Shown: positions 23,650 through 33,000 of the stretch, in pieces
How positions within the stretch are numbered: position 1 is the first letter of the stretch
How the letters are laid out: the number at the start of each line of letters is the position of its first letter
Virus record (IMG/VR): IMGVR_UViG_3300017971_000284
Location: 1 to 64,000 of that record
DNA: 64,000 nucleotides
Direction: 5' to 3' (one strand)
Source of the DNA: a virus
Made by a program: the position numbers and the translations under genes
Notes under the pieces: generated by a model
The model's input: the letters and a program-made list of their open reading frames with translations, nothing else
Database searches by the model: none
Told to the model about the DNA's origin: nothing

Positions 23650-25151
23650 AAAAGATATTCTACATATCGATATTGATTGCGTTTGTATGTATCGCGCAAA
23701 AAAGCGATGCACAGCCATATAAAACGGTTTTCAATCCATACACAAATGCTTTTGATTATGTTCAGGAATCAAGCGGTGTTTCAGAATCACGTCAAATAAT
23801 AGCCGGAATCGGGCTTGAAGGCGGAGGCGATTTGTCCGCTGATAGAACAATAGATATTTCAAATACAACTGTAACGCCCGGAGATTATACATCTGCAAAT
23901 ATCAGCGTTAATGCGCAAGGGCAAATAACAGCAGCAACAAATGGCGCTGGCGGAGGTGACATGTACACGTCGGTATACGATCCGAACGGTGACGCGTGTC
24001 AAATAGCTTGTGAGGCGTTTCAGGTGAACGTCACATCACCGATTACAGGCGGTGGAACATTGGCGCTTCCGTCAATGACAATCGGTATGGCTACGTCAGG
24101 TGTGACCCCGGGATCATACACGAGCGCGGATATTACTGTTGACTCCTTCGGACGCGTGACGGCGGCGACGGCCAACGTGTTGATAGCCGATGGCACGGCG
24201 ACACAAAATACGTTGTTTTGGAATGGGAGCGCATGGGTTGAAAATACGGTTTTAAGGGTTGATGCGCCTTCCAATGCTATTGGAATAAATATCGACCCGA
24301 CGAGAACGCTACACATATACACAACTGGTACGACTGCGTTTCGGGCAGAAAAAAACGACGGGGCGGCGTTTAACCTGGAGCTTGCAAATACAGATAGAAC
24401 ATGGAATTTCGGTTTGAATTCAGCTGAGGCGTTCGTCGTCAGAGATGTCACAGGGGGCGCGAACGTATTGACATTTCTGGCTGGAACCCCTGCCAGTTCT
24501 ATCGTTGTTGACACGGACGGTGATGTGGGATTTGGTGTCTCGAACCCATTAAATAAATTGGATTTCATATCTACAGCGGGGCCGCAAATGAGAAGCCGAT
24601 ATAGCGGTTCTGTATATTCAACGTTCGAAACAGATTCAACAGGCATATTGGAGATTAGGACCACCGGATCAAACATAATATCAGGGAAAAACCTGATAAT
24701 CGGCCGAGGGCTATTTAACATAGATTACACATTGTCATTTAACGGGTTCAACGATGATGCAACGTTTACGTGGGTTGAAGATCAATCACGCCTTGATCTT
24801 GACAGAACATTTGATTTTCAGGATGAATACATATCATCGTATATATCCCCGGCGGCTTTAAGCGCTGATCAGGACGATTGGAACCCAACGGGATTGGCAT
24901 CGGCAAGGATAATCAGAATAGATACAACGACAAATGTCGATATTAACGGAATTGCAAAACAGGCCAATAAAAAAATACACCTTATAAATATAAGCACAAA
25001 CAACATACGTCTGTTACACGAACAGCTAACATCAACAACCGTAAACAGATTTGCGTTGCCTGGTACGTTGACCTTAACTGAGAATGATTCGTGTATAATT
25101 TGGCACGATCCAATTGCAAACAGATGGAGATTGATGGGGACAACATCGTAA
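23646..25151 (+). CDS. Fibre-like structural protein with signal peptide
   Basis: The first 22 residues (MKKIFYISILIAFVCIAQKS then DAQ) form a typical signal peptide, rare for a virion protein. Next come two copies of a fibre repeat, VTPGDYTSANISVNAQGQIT and GVTPGSYTSADITVDSFGRV, with GGGDLSADRTIDIS before them, as in phage tail fibres and head fibres. The C-terminus ends in a compact domain (IHLINISTNNIRLL to NRWRLMG). Many CG-rich codons between 23900 and 24550 contrast with neighbours, suggesting recent acquisition. It could be a decoration or receptor-binding fibre, or a protein displayed on the infected cell. Confidence 0.65.
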   Translation: MKKIFYISILIAFVCIAQKSDAQPYKTVFNPYTNAFDYVQESSGVSESRQIIAGIGLEGGGDLSADRTIDISNTTVTPGDYTSANISVNAQGQITAATNGAGGGDMYTSVYDPNGDACQIACEAFQVNVTSPITGGGTLALPSMTIGMATSGVTPGSYTSADITVDSFGRVTAATANVLIADGTATQNTLFWNGSAWVENTVLRVDAPSNAIGINIDPTRTLHIYTTGTTAFRAEKNDGAAFNLELANTDRTWNFGLNSAEAFVVRDVTGGANVLTFLAGTPASSIVVDTDGDVGFGVSNPLNKLDFISTAGPQMRSRYSGSVYSTFETDSTGILEIRTTGSNIISGKNLIIGRGLFNIDYTLSFNGFNDDATFTWVEDQSRLDLDRTFDFQDEYISSYISPAALSADQDDWNPTGLASARIIRIDTTTNVDINGIAKQANKKIHLINISTNNIRLLHEQLTSTTVNRFALPGTLTLTENDSCIIWHDPIANRWRLMGTTS

Positions 25152-25196
25152 AGGATTTGAAATTATAATAAATTCATACACATAAGGGGGATTGGA

Positions 25197-25544
25197 ATGA
25201 AAGAAAAAATCGTAGGATTGATACTCGTACTCGTAATCGGATTTGCAGGACTTGTAGGAGCAGCATTAATCGATGATCAAAAAGCAACTTATTTGTCAGA
25301 TATGCGAACATTGGCAAATATGATGGTCGAAGTGCGCGAATATGCAAAACAAATGGATCAAAAATGGTCGAGTCTTGCGTTTAGCAGCGGCGAAGCAAAT
25401 GAATTTATTCAAGCGGATATCGATGCAACCTCGTTTTCGGGATTCACAGTGGCTCAATTGACAAGTTGCGTCACTACTACTCAAGCGTATGAAACTTGGT
25501 TTAATGCGGGGCATGATGATAACATGGAAAAAATCAGACAATAA
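25197..25544 (+). CDS. Membrane-anchored hypothetical protein, 115 aa
   Basis: The N-terminus (KIVGLILVLVIGFAGLVGAA) is one hydrophobic segment, either an uncleaved anchor or a signal peptide with a possible cleavage near AALIDD. The rest is soluble and predicted to lie outside. AAGGGGGATTGGA precedes the start. It lies beside spanin-like genes and the fibre gene, so an envelope role is likely. No family recognised. Confidence 0.55.
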   Translation: MKEKIVGLILVLVIGFAGLVGAALIDDQKATYLSDMRTLANMMVEVREYAKQMDQKWSSLAFSSGEANEFIQADIDATSFSGFTVAQLTSCVTTTQAYETWFNAGHDDNMEKIRQ

Positions 25545-25919
25545 ATGAATCCGATAACAACATATGATGTAATTAAAATTGTGGGGATTATAAACGGAAC
25601 TTTTTCAGGATTAATCCTCACAGCCATCTTTTTTTGGGCACGTCATGTCAAAGAAGATATGAACAGACGCTATAAAGAAGTTAAAGACGATATGGATGCG
25701 CGTTATCAGGAAGTAAAAGCTGATCTCGAAGAACGTTATAAAGCCCAAAAAATAGATATGCGTGATATGATAAGAGGAATGCATGAGAATTTCGAAAAAA
25801 GAAATGTCGAAAAATGGACATATATCGAAGGTAAAATAACGGAAAATCGTGTATGTATAGATGCTCTAAAAGAACGATATCAGGAACATTATGATAAATA
25901 TCATTCAAGAAAGGAATAA
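25545..25919 (+). CDS. Membrane protein with coiled coil, possible inner-membrane spanin
   Basis: One N-terminal transmembrane segment (IIN GTFSGLILTAIFFWA region, residues about 12-31) is followed by a long charged coiled coil with internal repeats (RYKEVKDDMDARYQEVKADL). This is the layout of an i-spanin, the inner-membrane partner in outer-membrane disruption during lysis. The tiny lipobox peptide directly downstream would be the o-spanin. The length (124) suits, but many phage membrane coiled-coil proteins are not spanins. Confidence 0.5.
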   Translation: MNPITTYDVIKIVGIINGTFSGLILTAIFFWARHVKEDMNRRYKEVKDDMDARYQEVKADLEERYKAQKIDMRDMIRGMHENFEKRNVEKWTYIEGKITENRVCIDALKERYQEHYDKYHSRKE

Positions 25920-25920
25920 T

Positions 25921-25995
25921 ATGAACAGAACGAAATTAGGATTTATGCTACTTTTTATATCGATGTTTTTTGTATACGGATGCCCAATGATTTAA
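25921..25995 (+). CDS. Tiny lipoprotein-like peptide, 24 aa
   Basis: MNRTKLGFMLLFISM then FFVYGCPMI: basic start, hydrophobic core and a lipobox-like VYGC, with only three residues after the Cys. AAAGGAATAAT precedes the ATG. It is one base after a candidate inner-membrane spanin and would be an extremely short o-spanin or a decayed one. Confidence 0.5.
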   Translation: MNRTKLGFMLLFISMFFVYGCPMI

Positions 25996-25996
25996 A

Positions 25997-26557
25997 ATGG
26001 CTATCGAACTAAAAATAGATGACAAAGAAGTCAGACAAACATTCAAAAGTATTTCACAGCTTGATCGTCAAAAAATATTAGATGATGCGGCTACAATTTT
26101 GCTAAATTCGGCAAAGATAGGATACGCTCGTAAAGTCGATCCGGAATTGAAACCATGGCCTGAAAACCCAAAATGGTATGCCGACATGAAAGGGCAAAAT
26201 TCCCCGCTTACAGGTCCGACAACAAAGAAAGTTAAAGGCGGGCGATTCAAGGGGTGGGAATTTCAGACAGTTAACACTACAAGAATGGCAAATGAATTAT
26301 GGAAAACAGTGGGTGAAAACAAGGCTGAAATATTTTATAAAAGAAATGCGAAAGAACGAGCCACATTGACTCAGACAGGCGGCGAATCGAAAATGATATT
26401 AAAATCAAGCGGAAGAACTGTTGAATTTAATATCAAAATCCAACCAAGGATTCATTTGGGAGTTAGTGACAAATATTCACGAATTCCAGGTGGTAGCGAC
26501 GTTGAGCATATTGAAAGAATGATCGATGAAACGATTAAAAAAAGATTGGGTGTATAA
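25997..26557 (+). CDS. Tail completion / virion morphogenesis protein (Mu gpG-like)
   Basis: The protein (186 aa) starts MAIELKIDDKEVRQTFKSI, has WPENPKWYADMKG and SPLTGPTTKKVKGG blocks and ends ERMIDETIKKRLGV. This order matches the phage virion morphogenesis family typified by Mu gpG. Members finish the tail or the head-tail joint. It lies between connector and tail terminator genes. Confidence 0.7.
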   Translation: MAIELKIDDKEVRQTFKSISQLDRQKILDDAATILLNSAKIGYARKVDPELKPWPENPKWYADMKGQNSPLTGPTTKKVKGGRFKGWEFQTVNTTRMANELWKTVGENKAEIFYKRNAKERATLTQTGGESKMILKSSGRTVEFNIKIQPRIHLGVSDKYSRIPGGSDVEHIERMIDETIKKRLGV

Positions 26558-26736
26558 TGATTCCTATTGCGAAAAGAGCATATAAAAATAAATATCCATG
26601 GTTTGGTTTTAAAAAATACATAGTTGACGGATGTATGGAAATTTATAACATTATAGAACATTTCGAAAACAACGGAATAAAATTTAGCCATAAAGATACT
26701 TACAACCTTTTTTATAATAAGAAAAACAATGTTTAA
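26557..26736 (+). CDS. Hypothetical basic protein, 59 aa
   Basis: MIPIAKRAYKNKYPWFGFKK, then an aromatic-rich middle and Asn/Lys-rich end. One-base stop-start overlap with the upstream gene and eight-base overlap with the next make it a real member of the operon. No family recognised. Confidence 0.5.
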   Translation: MIPIAKRAYKNKYPWFGFKKYIVDGCMEIYNIIEHFENNGIKFSHKDTYNLFYNKKNNV

Positions 26737-27559
26737 AGACGTTTACAATGCCATATACAATCAACTTAACAACAACACCACGCTTGCGGCATATGTAAGT
26801 AATTTCGAAAAAGCGTTTAAAGAAAATTATCCGAGACAACCTTATACCGTAATCCTTGAACCTTTGAACGAAGTGGAAGCAACCGGAAAAAGAAGTTATC
26901 CTGACATTGCGGAATTTGTTTACCAAATAGACATATACGCAAGAATGGAGTTTCAAAAACAACTATCCGAAATAATCACCGGATATACGGATGGCGGAAC
27001 AACTTACAAAGGATTGCTTGAATTTACGGATGATATAAAAAACGCAATAAGAGAATTAGGAAATGATCTGATAACGAATTATAACACAAAAGGTTATAGC
27101 GAAAGCAATTCAAATACCGGATCGACTTTCGATCTTACACCTTCGCAATCAACAATAACCGTAATTATCAACGGAAAGACTTCGAGCGGTTATAACAATA
27201 TAAATTGCGGTAGTTCCACTTTAAGCGGATCTGCCATAGCTACAAACATTCAAACATCTCTAAGAGCACTTGGAACGCATAGTGATGACGGATATCTCGA
27301 TGCGACCGTAACTTTCGATTCAGAAACAAATAAATTCAAAATCGAAAGTTACGAAGGTCCGCAAAACTATGTCACAGTATCTGCTGGCGCTTCGAATGAT
27401 TGTAGTGTTCTGTTGGGTTATGACAATCCTACGGAAGAAAGAGGGAAAAATATAATTGATTACACATTTGATACCATAACCGTCGACAATTTGCGTTTCC
27501 CGGTTAGATACCGAATTATTCCGCTTTTGGTCACGGAAGAGGTATATGTGGGAGGTTAA
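26729..27559 (+). CDS. Tail terminator-like protein with inserted domain
   Basis: Residues 1-120 (FKDVYNAIYNQLNNNTTLAAY, YTVILEPLNEVEATG, VYQIDIYARME) and the last 30 residues (VRYRIIPLLVTEEVYVGG) fit a tail terminator/completion fold. Between them, residues about 130-235 form a separate beta-rich domain (TITVIINGKTSSGYNN, NKFKIESYEGPQ) similar in pattern to flagellin/hook-like Ig domains. An inserted surface domain is the likely reading. Confidence 0.5.
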   Translation: MFKDVYNAIYNQLNNNTTLAAYVSNFEKAFKENYPRQPYTVILEPLNEVEATGKRSYPDIAEFVYQIDIYARMEFQKQLSEIITGYTDGGTTYKGLLEFTDDIKNAIRELGNDLITNYNTKGYSESNSNTGSTFDLTPSQSTITVIINGKTSSGYNNINCGSSTLSGSAIATNIQTSLRALGTHSDDGYLDATVTFDSETNKFKIESYEGPQNYVTVSAGASNDCSVLLGYDNPTEERGKNIIDYTFDTITVDNLRFPVRYRIIPLLVTEEVYVGG

Positions 27560-27562
27560 AAA

Positions 27563-28606
27563 ATGGGTACAAGAAAAACAGGGAAAGATGTAAAAATCGA
27601 AGCCGAAATTGGTTCCGACTTTTATCCTTGGAATGTGCTAAGCACTGTGTCCTCTCCCGCTGCTGATATTGGGAAAAAATTTGTAACATCTGCAACATTC
27701 ATTAGTGATGATGAAGACAGACAAGCCGAAGTAAGATTAGATGGTGTTGTAAGCGGATTTACAATAACAGCGGGTAGTGGGAATAACGAAGTGGATGTGA
27801 GTTCCGGAACCGGGTATCTTTTGGGATCAACCGTAACAGTTACTGGTACAACAATTAGCGATCTTGAAAGACCTACCGGAGCGGCTACTTATGTGAAAGT
27901 TACAGCGCTTAGTGTTGATACAAACGGAACTATCAATAAAACAGTGGGAACAGAGGGGAATACAAGTTCTACAAGAGGCGCTGCTGGCGGTCCTCCGTTT
28001 ATTCCGGAAAATGAATTTCTCATCGGATATGTTACAATGACATATTACGGTGGAAGCGTTTCCGGTGCGGCTGCGGTAACAGCGGGCGAAATCAATAGCG
28101 ATACAAAAGAATATGCTAATATTCCGTCTTTTTCCATCCTTCATCATGACGGAAGTGGAAATGACGCCCAAAATGTCGGATGTATTCAATTTGCATCTGT
28201 TTTGCCGTTGATACACGGAGCAGGATCGGGAACAGCACGTAGAAACGTTTACGCTCAATATTATGACGCGATTTTTGAGGAAGTTCCGGATACATATGAT
28301 TTCAATTTCACAGAAGACGTGTCCGTAATTGAATCAAGAGCATATCGCGATCCGGCATCCAAAAAAGCATTGGGAACTCCAAGCTGGTCGAGTTCCGGAA
28401 GTGCTTATTTTAACGCTGTAAATGACGTATTGTCTCTGTTGAAAAACAAAAAGAGATGGTACAAACATTATCCGGATGCTGATGAAACCCCGTATTATGC
28501 CGGCCTTGCAATTTGGACTGTTTCTCGAAACTTCCCGGTTGAAGATACGCTTAATGCGGCTGTAACAGTGAATGGGGACGGAGAACTTTACGCGAAACTT
28601 AGTTAA
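27563..28606 (+). CDS. Major tail (tube) protein
   Basis: A 347-residue beta-rich, Gly/Ser/Thr-rich protein between tail terminator and tail-assembly chaperone genes, the canonical place for the tail tube subunit. GGAGGTTAAAAA gives a strong Shine-Dalgarno, in keeping with high expression. Residues about 55-140 (TITAGSGNNEVDVSSGTGYL) look like an inserted domain. A hairpin after the stop would reduce downstream expression. No direct family match can be claimed without a search. Confidence 0.65.
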   Translation: MGTRKTGKDVKIEAEIGSDFYPWNVLSTVSSPAADIGKKFVTSATFISDDEDRQAEVRLDGVVSGFTITAGSGNNEVDVSSGTGYLLGSTVTVTGTTISDLERPTGAATYVKVTALSVDTNGTINKTVGTEGNTSSTRGAAGGPPFIPENEFLIGYVTMTYYGGSVSGAAAVTAGEINSDTKEYANIPSFSILHHDGSGNDAQNVGCIQFASVLPLIHGAGSGTARRNVYAQYYDAIFEEVPDTYDFNFTEDVSVIESRAYRDPASKKALGTPSWSSSGSAYFNAVNDVLSLLKNKKRWYKHYPDADETPYYAGLAIWTVSRNFPVEDTLNAAVTVNGDGELYAKLS

Positions 28607-28613
28607 ACAATTA

Positions 28614-28631
28614 GGGGGGATTAATCCCCCT
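28614..28631 (+). terminator. Attenuating hairpin after tail tube gene
   Basis: GGGGGGA (28614-28620) pairs with TCCCCCT (28625-28631) around TTAA. No T-run follows, so it probably protects the upstream mRNA end or acts as a weak terminator. Confidence 0.5.
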
Positions 28632-28668
28632 ATTCAAACAATCCTATCTTAAAAAGAAAGACTGCATA

Positions 28669-29298
28669 ATGGAAAGAATCCTTCTTGACAAAGCTAAATT
28701 TTCAAGAAAAGACAATGTATTTGAAAAAGAAATTGTTGATATAGAAGTTCCGGAACTAAATCCGATTATGGGGCTTCTGTCAATAGAAGAATTAAATAAA
28801 AAGGAAGAGGATTTAAGACAAAAAAGAACGGAATTGGAAAAATTAAAAACAACAATTCAAAAAGACGAAGATGTAAAAAAAACAAATAAAAGAATAGAAA
28901 AACTCCAAAAAGAAATAAAAGAGCTTGAAAAAGAAGAAATAAAAGTAGTCACAATAAAAGTTTCAGGAATTGATTTTTCATCATACATAAGAGCGCGAAT
29001 GGATGTTAATGAACAAATTCAGAATCTTGTCGACGGAATAACAAGTGCATCCGCAAAATCAGAGGAAGAAGTGGAAAGTGAGACATTAAATGCTCTGAAA
29101 AAAGTCAAAAACATGAATCCCCAAGCAAAATTTCAACTACTTTTGATAAAATACGGAATGGTTGACCCAAAGTTAAATTGGTCGGACATAGTTTGGTTAT
29201 CAACAATGTTTCCGATGGTTTGTCAAAGAATTTCGGATAAAATTTCAACCCTTACCGCAAAAGGACCTACTTTAAAAAAAAATTTGAAGTCTATTTGA
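28669..29298 (+). CDS. Tail assembly chaperone-like protein
   Basis: Residues 35-90 are Glu/Lys coiled coil; the C-terminal half (FSSYIRARMDVNEQIQNLV, KFQLLLIKYGMVDPKLNWSD) resembles phage tail assembly chaperones, which coat the tape measure during tail building. The MVDPK segment recurs in the frame at 29489 (NVVDPKFTFEE), suggesting paralogy. It overlaps the next gene by four bases. Position between tail tube and tape measure supports the call. Confidence 0.65.
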   Translation: MERILLDKAKFSRKDNVFEKEIVDIEVPELNPIMGLLSIEELNKKEEDLRQKRTELEKLKTTIQKDEDVKKTNKRIEKLQKEIKELEKEEIKVVTIKVSGIDFSSYIRARMDVNEQIQNLVDGITSASAKSEEEVESETLNALKKVKNMNPQAKFQLLLIKYGMVDPKLNWSDIVWLSTMFPMVCQRISDKISTLTAKGPTLKKNLKSI

Positions 29299-29537
29299 AT
29301 GATATTTATCTTCAAAGTCTGTTTTCATTATGTGCTGATAAAAACAAATTTATTTATGAAACGTCCGGAATATTTGGCAACAAATTAACACTCGAAGAAA
29401 TTCAATATTGGTGGATTTATAATATTATACAAACAGCAAAATTTTATAACATTGAATATGAAAAATACGATTTTGAAAGTTTGTTGGAATGCATAAAAAA
29501 AGAAAAAACAAAAAGAGCAAAGAAACTGAAAAAGTAA
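29295..29537 (+). CDS. Tail assembly chaperone, short form
   Basis: An 80-residue frame (MNDIYLQSLFSLCADKNKF, EEIQYWWIYNIIQT) ending in a run of Lys/Arg. Near its end it meets a slippery heptamer, A AAA AAA (29495-29501). A -1 shift there enters the 29489-29968 frame and would yield a longer fused protein, as in lambda G/GT. The gene order (chaperone, shift, tape measure) is the conserved one. Confidence 0.6.
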   Translation: MNDIYLQSLFSLCADKNKFIYETSGIFGNKLTLEEIQYWWIYNIIQTAKFYNIEYEKYDFESLLECIKKEKTKRAKKLKK

Positions 29538-29968
29538 TATTAAACAAAGATAGTTTTGTCGATTTTATCAATAATAAAACTATTATAAGAGAATTCAAAA
29601 TTCCGCTCAAATGGAACAAAAAAATAGGACTGAAAGAAAATGAACAATTTATATTGAGAGTCAAAGGAGCCTCTCTTGATGATCATATTCAATGCAAATC
29701 TTTGGCAAATCAGCCAGGAATTTTGTTTTCATATATAAACAAATGTTCCGAAAAAGGTGAAAAAGTTGATTTTAACAAAATTATGGAGATAATAAATTCT
29801 GAAAAAATAGGCAACTCCACTATTTTTGAACTAAGCGTTTTTAAAAGAAATGTTGTTGATCCAAAATTCACTTTTGAAGAAATTCTACAAATTAGCGAAA
29901 AAGCTCCAAGATTTATAAACGAAGTTGTAAAATTCTCACTTGATCTCACTGAAATTGAACAATCCTAA
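29489..29968 (+). CDS. Tail assembly chaperone, frameshift extension (T domain)
   Basis: The 159-residue frame lies in -1 relative to the frame at 29295 and overlaps it by 49 bases. It could start at its own ATG, which has only a weak ribosome-binding site, or be translated by -1 frameshifting at 29495-29501 to give a fusion of about 220 residues. FELSVFKRNVVDPKFTFEEI resembles the end of the upstream chaperone. Confidence 0.6.
   Translation: MHKKRKNKKSKETEKVILNKDSFVDFINNKTIIREFKIPLKWNKKIGLKENEQFILRVKGASLDDHIQCKSLANQPGILFSYINKCSEKGEKVDFNKIMEIINSEKIGNSTIFELSVFKRNVVDPKFTFEEILQISEKAPRFINEVVKFSLDLTEIEQS
29495..29501 (+). promoter_or_regulatory. Predicted -1 ribosomal frameshift site
   Basis: A AAA AAA followed by G, in the 0 frame set by the gene at 29295 (codons ATA AAA AAA GAA). 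Slipping back one base joins the two chaperone frames. No clear downstream stimulator hairpin is visible. Confidence 0.55.
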
Positions 29969-29973
29969 TCCAT

Positions 29974-30015
29974 CCTAATTTTTCACTTTTTAATAATTTG
30001 CATTTCTGGTAACTT
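29974..30015 (+). promoter_or_regulatory. Phage promoter, copy C
   Basis: TTTTTA (29987-29992) in the context AATTTTTCACTTTTTA, 17-bp spacer ending TGG, -10 TAACTT (30010-30015). Leader shares TAAATTACA.TTTTGTAGGAAAT with copies A and B. Confidence 0.75.
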
Positions 30016-30050
30016 TCCTTGTATAAATTACATTTTTGTAGGAAATTCAC

Positions 30051-33000
30051 ATGGCGATTGATCGAGAAGTAAAAATAATAATAAGCGCAGTCGACGATTA
30101 TAGTTCAACGCTTGAAAAATTTGGCGGGCTTTTGGGTGGAATCGGGACAGCAGCGGTAGAAGCACAGGCAGCAATAGCCGGATTTTCATTGGTGCTTGCA
30201 AATTTTACAATAGGTATCGGCCAAAGCGCTGTTCAAGCCGCAGCGGATTTCAACGATGCTATTTTTGATGTCAGTGCGGTAGTTGGCAAGGCGGGAGCAT
30301 CAACAGAAGAAATCGGAAACATTCTTGATCGTCTTGTTGCAAAATTTCCGGTAACTGGCGCACAAGCCGGACAAGCGCTTGAGTCAATTGCCCAATTCGG
30401 TTTCGGAGCAGCGGATCAGTTAGAAAATATTACCGATGCGGCAATTGAATTACAAATAGCTACAGGTACAGAATTAAATACAAGCGTATCAGCTTTAACT
30501 TCTACTCTTAGCCAATTCGGTCTTGAAGTAACGGAAGTATCAAGAGTCTCAAATGTACTCGCCGCAACACAATTTAATTCTGCTGCCAGCGTATCTGATT
30601 TAAGAGAAGCGTTAAAATTCGCAGGGCCAACAGCAAATTTGTTTAATATGGGTTTGGAAGAAACTGTCGCGACTTTGGCTTTATTAAGGAAACAAGGTCT
30701 CGATGCGTCTCAAACAGGAACTGTTTTCAGAGGTGCTCTTGTTGCACTGACAAAAGAAACAGAAAAAGGAACAACAGCACTTGCAAATTACGGCCTTACT
30801 TATAAAGATGTAAATCCGGCAACAAAAAACTCAATTGAAATATTAAATGCATTCAAAGGGCAAACAATATCGGCAACAGATGCTGTTGCGTTATTTGGCG
30901 TTGAAGCATCACAATTCGCAGGAATTATAAACAACGAATCACAAGCAATTAAAGAGTTAACAACAACAATAACAGGAACAAATTCCTCAACAGACGCAGC
31001 AAGACAGAAATCAGAAAAGTGGAGCATAGTCCTTAATAATCTCGGCGGAACACTTGACGTATTTAAAAAAACGATAGGTGAAGAGTTACTTCCTGTTTTG
31101 ATAGAATTTGTTGGAAAAGATGAAAACTCCGGAATAAGAGGTGTTATAAGCCAATTGCTTGAACTTGAAAAATCAGGCAGAGGGATAGGCGGTCCTCTTG
31201 TAGAAGCATTTAACGCATTAAGACAAGCAGCACAGGAAGTATTTGACCAAGCGTTTCAAGGAAATATACAAAACGTTTACAAATTTCTTTCAGACATATC
31301 AACAATTCTGAGCCAAAATATCCAAATAATGATAAATTTGGGAGCCGAATTTGTAAAAGGCTTTGTTGATTCGACTTCGGGAGGTGAAAGACTCGAAGGA
31401 ATACTAAAAATAATAAATACGTCGCTGACTTCAATTGCTCTTATAGTTGCAACAGTTCATGATGCGTTTACGGGTTGGTATACCGCAGCAACACTTGGAG
31501 TTACAGAGCTTCAGGTTATTTTTAACGAATTTTTAAGAGATGCGAACAAATATATCCTCGATCTGCAAGAAGGGCTTAACACACTTCCTTTTGTTGATCT
31601 GCAAGAAGAAATAGCGGCAACTACACAAAGAATACAAGAATACGGGAAAAAAGCGGCAGAAGGCAATGCAGAAATCGCAAACAGAGAGCCGATTGATTTA
31701 TGGGTTGATAATGTTTTAAAGGCGTCCGTTGAAAACATACATGCCATAGAACAAGTTGCGGAAAAAGCAGATAGTGTTATAAGCAATCTTCCACCTGCCG
31801 AAATAAAAGTCGATTCGGATCAGGCAATAGCGGATTTTGAAGAATACGGTGAAATCTCCCGCCTTATACTTGAAGAAGAAGCAAGGATAGTAGAAAAAGT
31901 CGGGGAAAAAATAGTAGAATCAAATAAAAGAACTCTTGAAACGATTAACAAAGAGCAAAAAAAATCTCTTGAATTAAGAAAAGAAACATATAAAGGAGCA
32001 ACAGACGAAATAAACGAACTCGAAAAAAGCGGAGTTATAAGCGCGGAAGAAGCAAATCAAAGAAAAGCCGAAGCCCAGGAAGAATATAATTCAAGTTCGA
32101 TAGAAGCAGCACAAGCAAGAGTTGATACATTAAAAGAATTTTATTCCGAAGATATAGAAAATTTTAAATCAAAAACCGGTGAAAAAACACAGGCAGAAAA
32201 AGACGAAAATGCCAAAATAATCGAAGTAATAAAAAATGCCGAGGCCGAAGTAACAAGACTAAAGCAACAAGCAGAAGAAGACAGAAAGAAAAATCTTGAA
32301 ACAAGGCTAACAGATATAGAAAACTCATTAGAAAAAGAAAAAATATTATATGAACAAAATATAGCAGATATAAATCTTCTTGAGGCTGAAGGAAGAATTG
32401 ACGAAGAAGAGTCTCTGCAAAAACGTCTTGAAGCTCAGGAAACATATTTAAATGATAAAATAAGCAAAACGCAAGAAGCCTATGATATCATAAAAGAAAA
32501 TTATCCGGAAGATGTTGAAAGACAAAAAGAGGCATATCAGGCAGTAAAAGACGTACAAAGAGAGTTTACAGAATTTAAAATACAAAAAATAGAAGAAGAA
32601 AGAGAAGCATTAAAAAGTAGTCTGGAAGAAGAAATTTCAATAAGACAAGCAAACTACGAAATCGCAACTGTCGAAATAGAAAAACAAGAAGCGCGCGGAG
32701 TTATCAGTGTTGAAAATGCGACAAATCAAAAACGTGCAATAGAAGAAGATTTTCTTAATTTTAAAATACAAAAATTAAGCGAAAGTATACAACTTGCCGC
32801 ATCACAATATGGGCAGGATAGCGAAGAATATGCAAATGCCGTACTCGCAAAAAAACAAGCCGAACTCGAATTAATAGAAGTAAAGCAGGCGGTAAAAGAA
32901 AAAACAGACGAAGTAACAAGCGCCGAAAAGGAAGCAGCCTCAGCCTCAAGCGAATTATCAAGACAAACAACAAGTGATTTTCAAGTAGCTGGCGAAAAAC

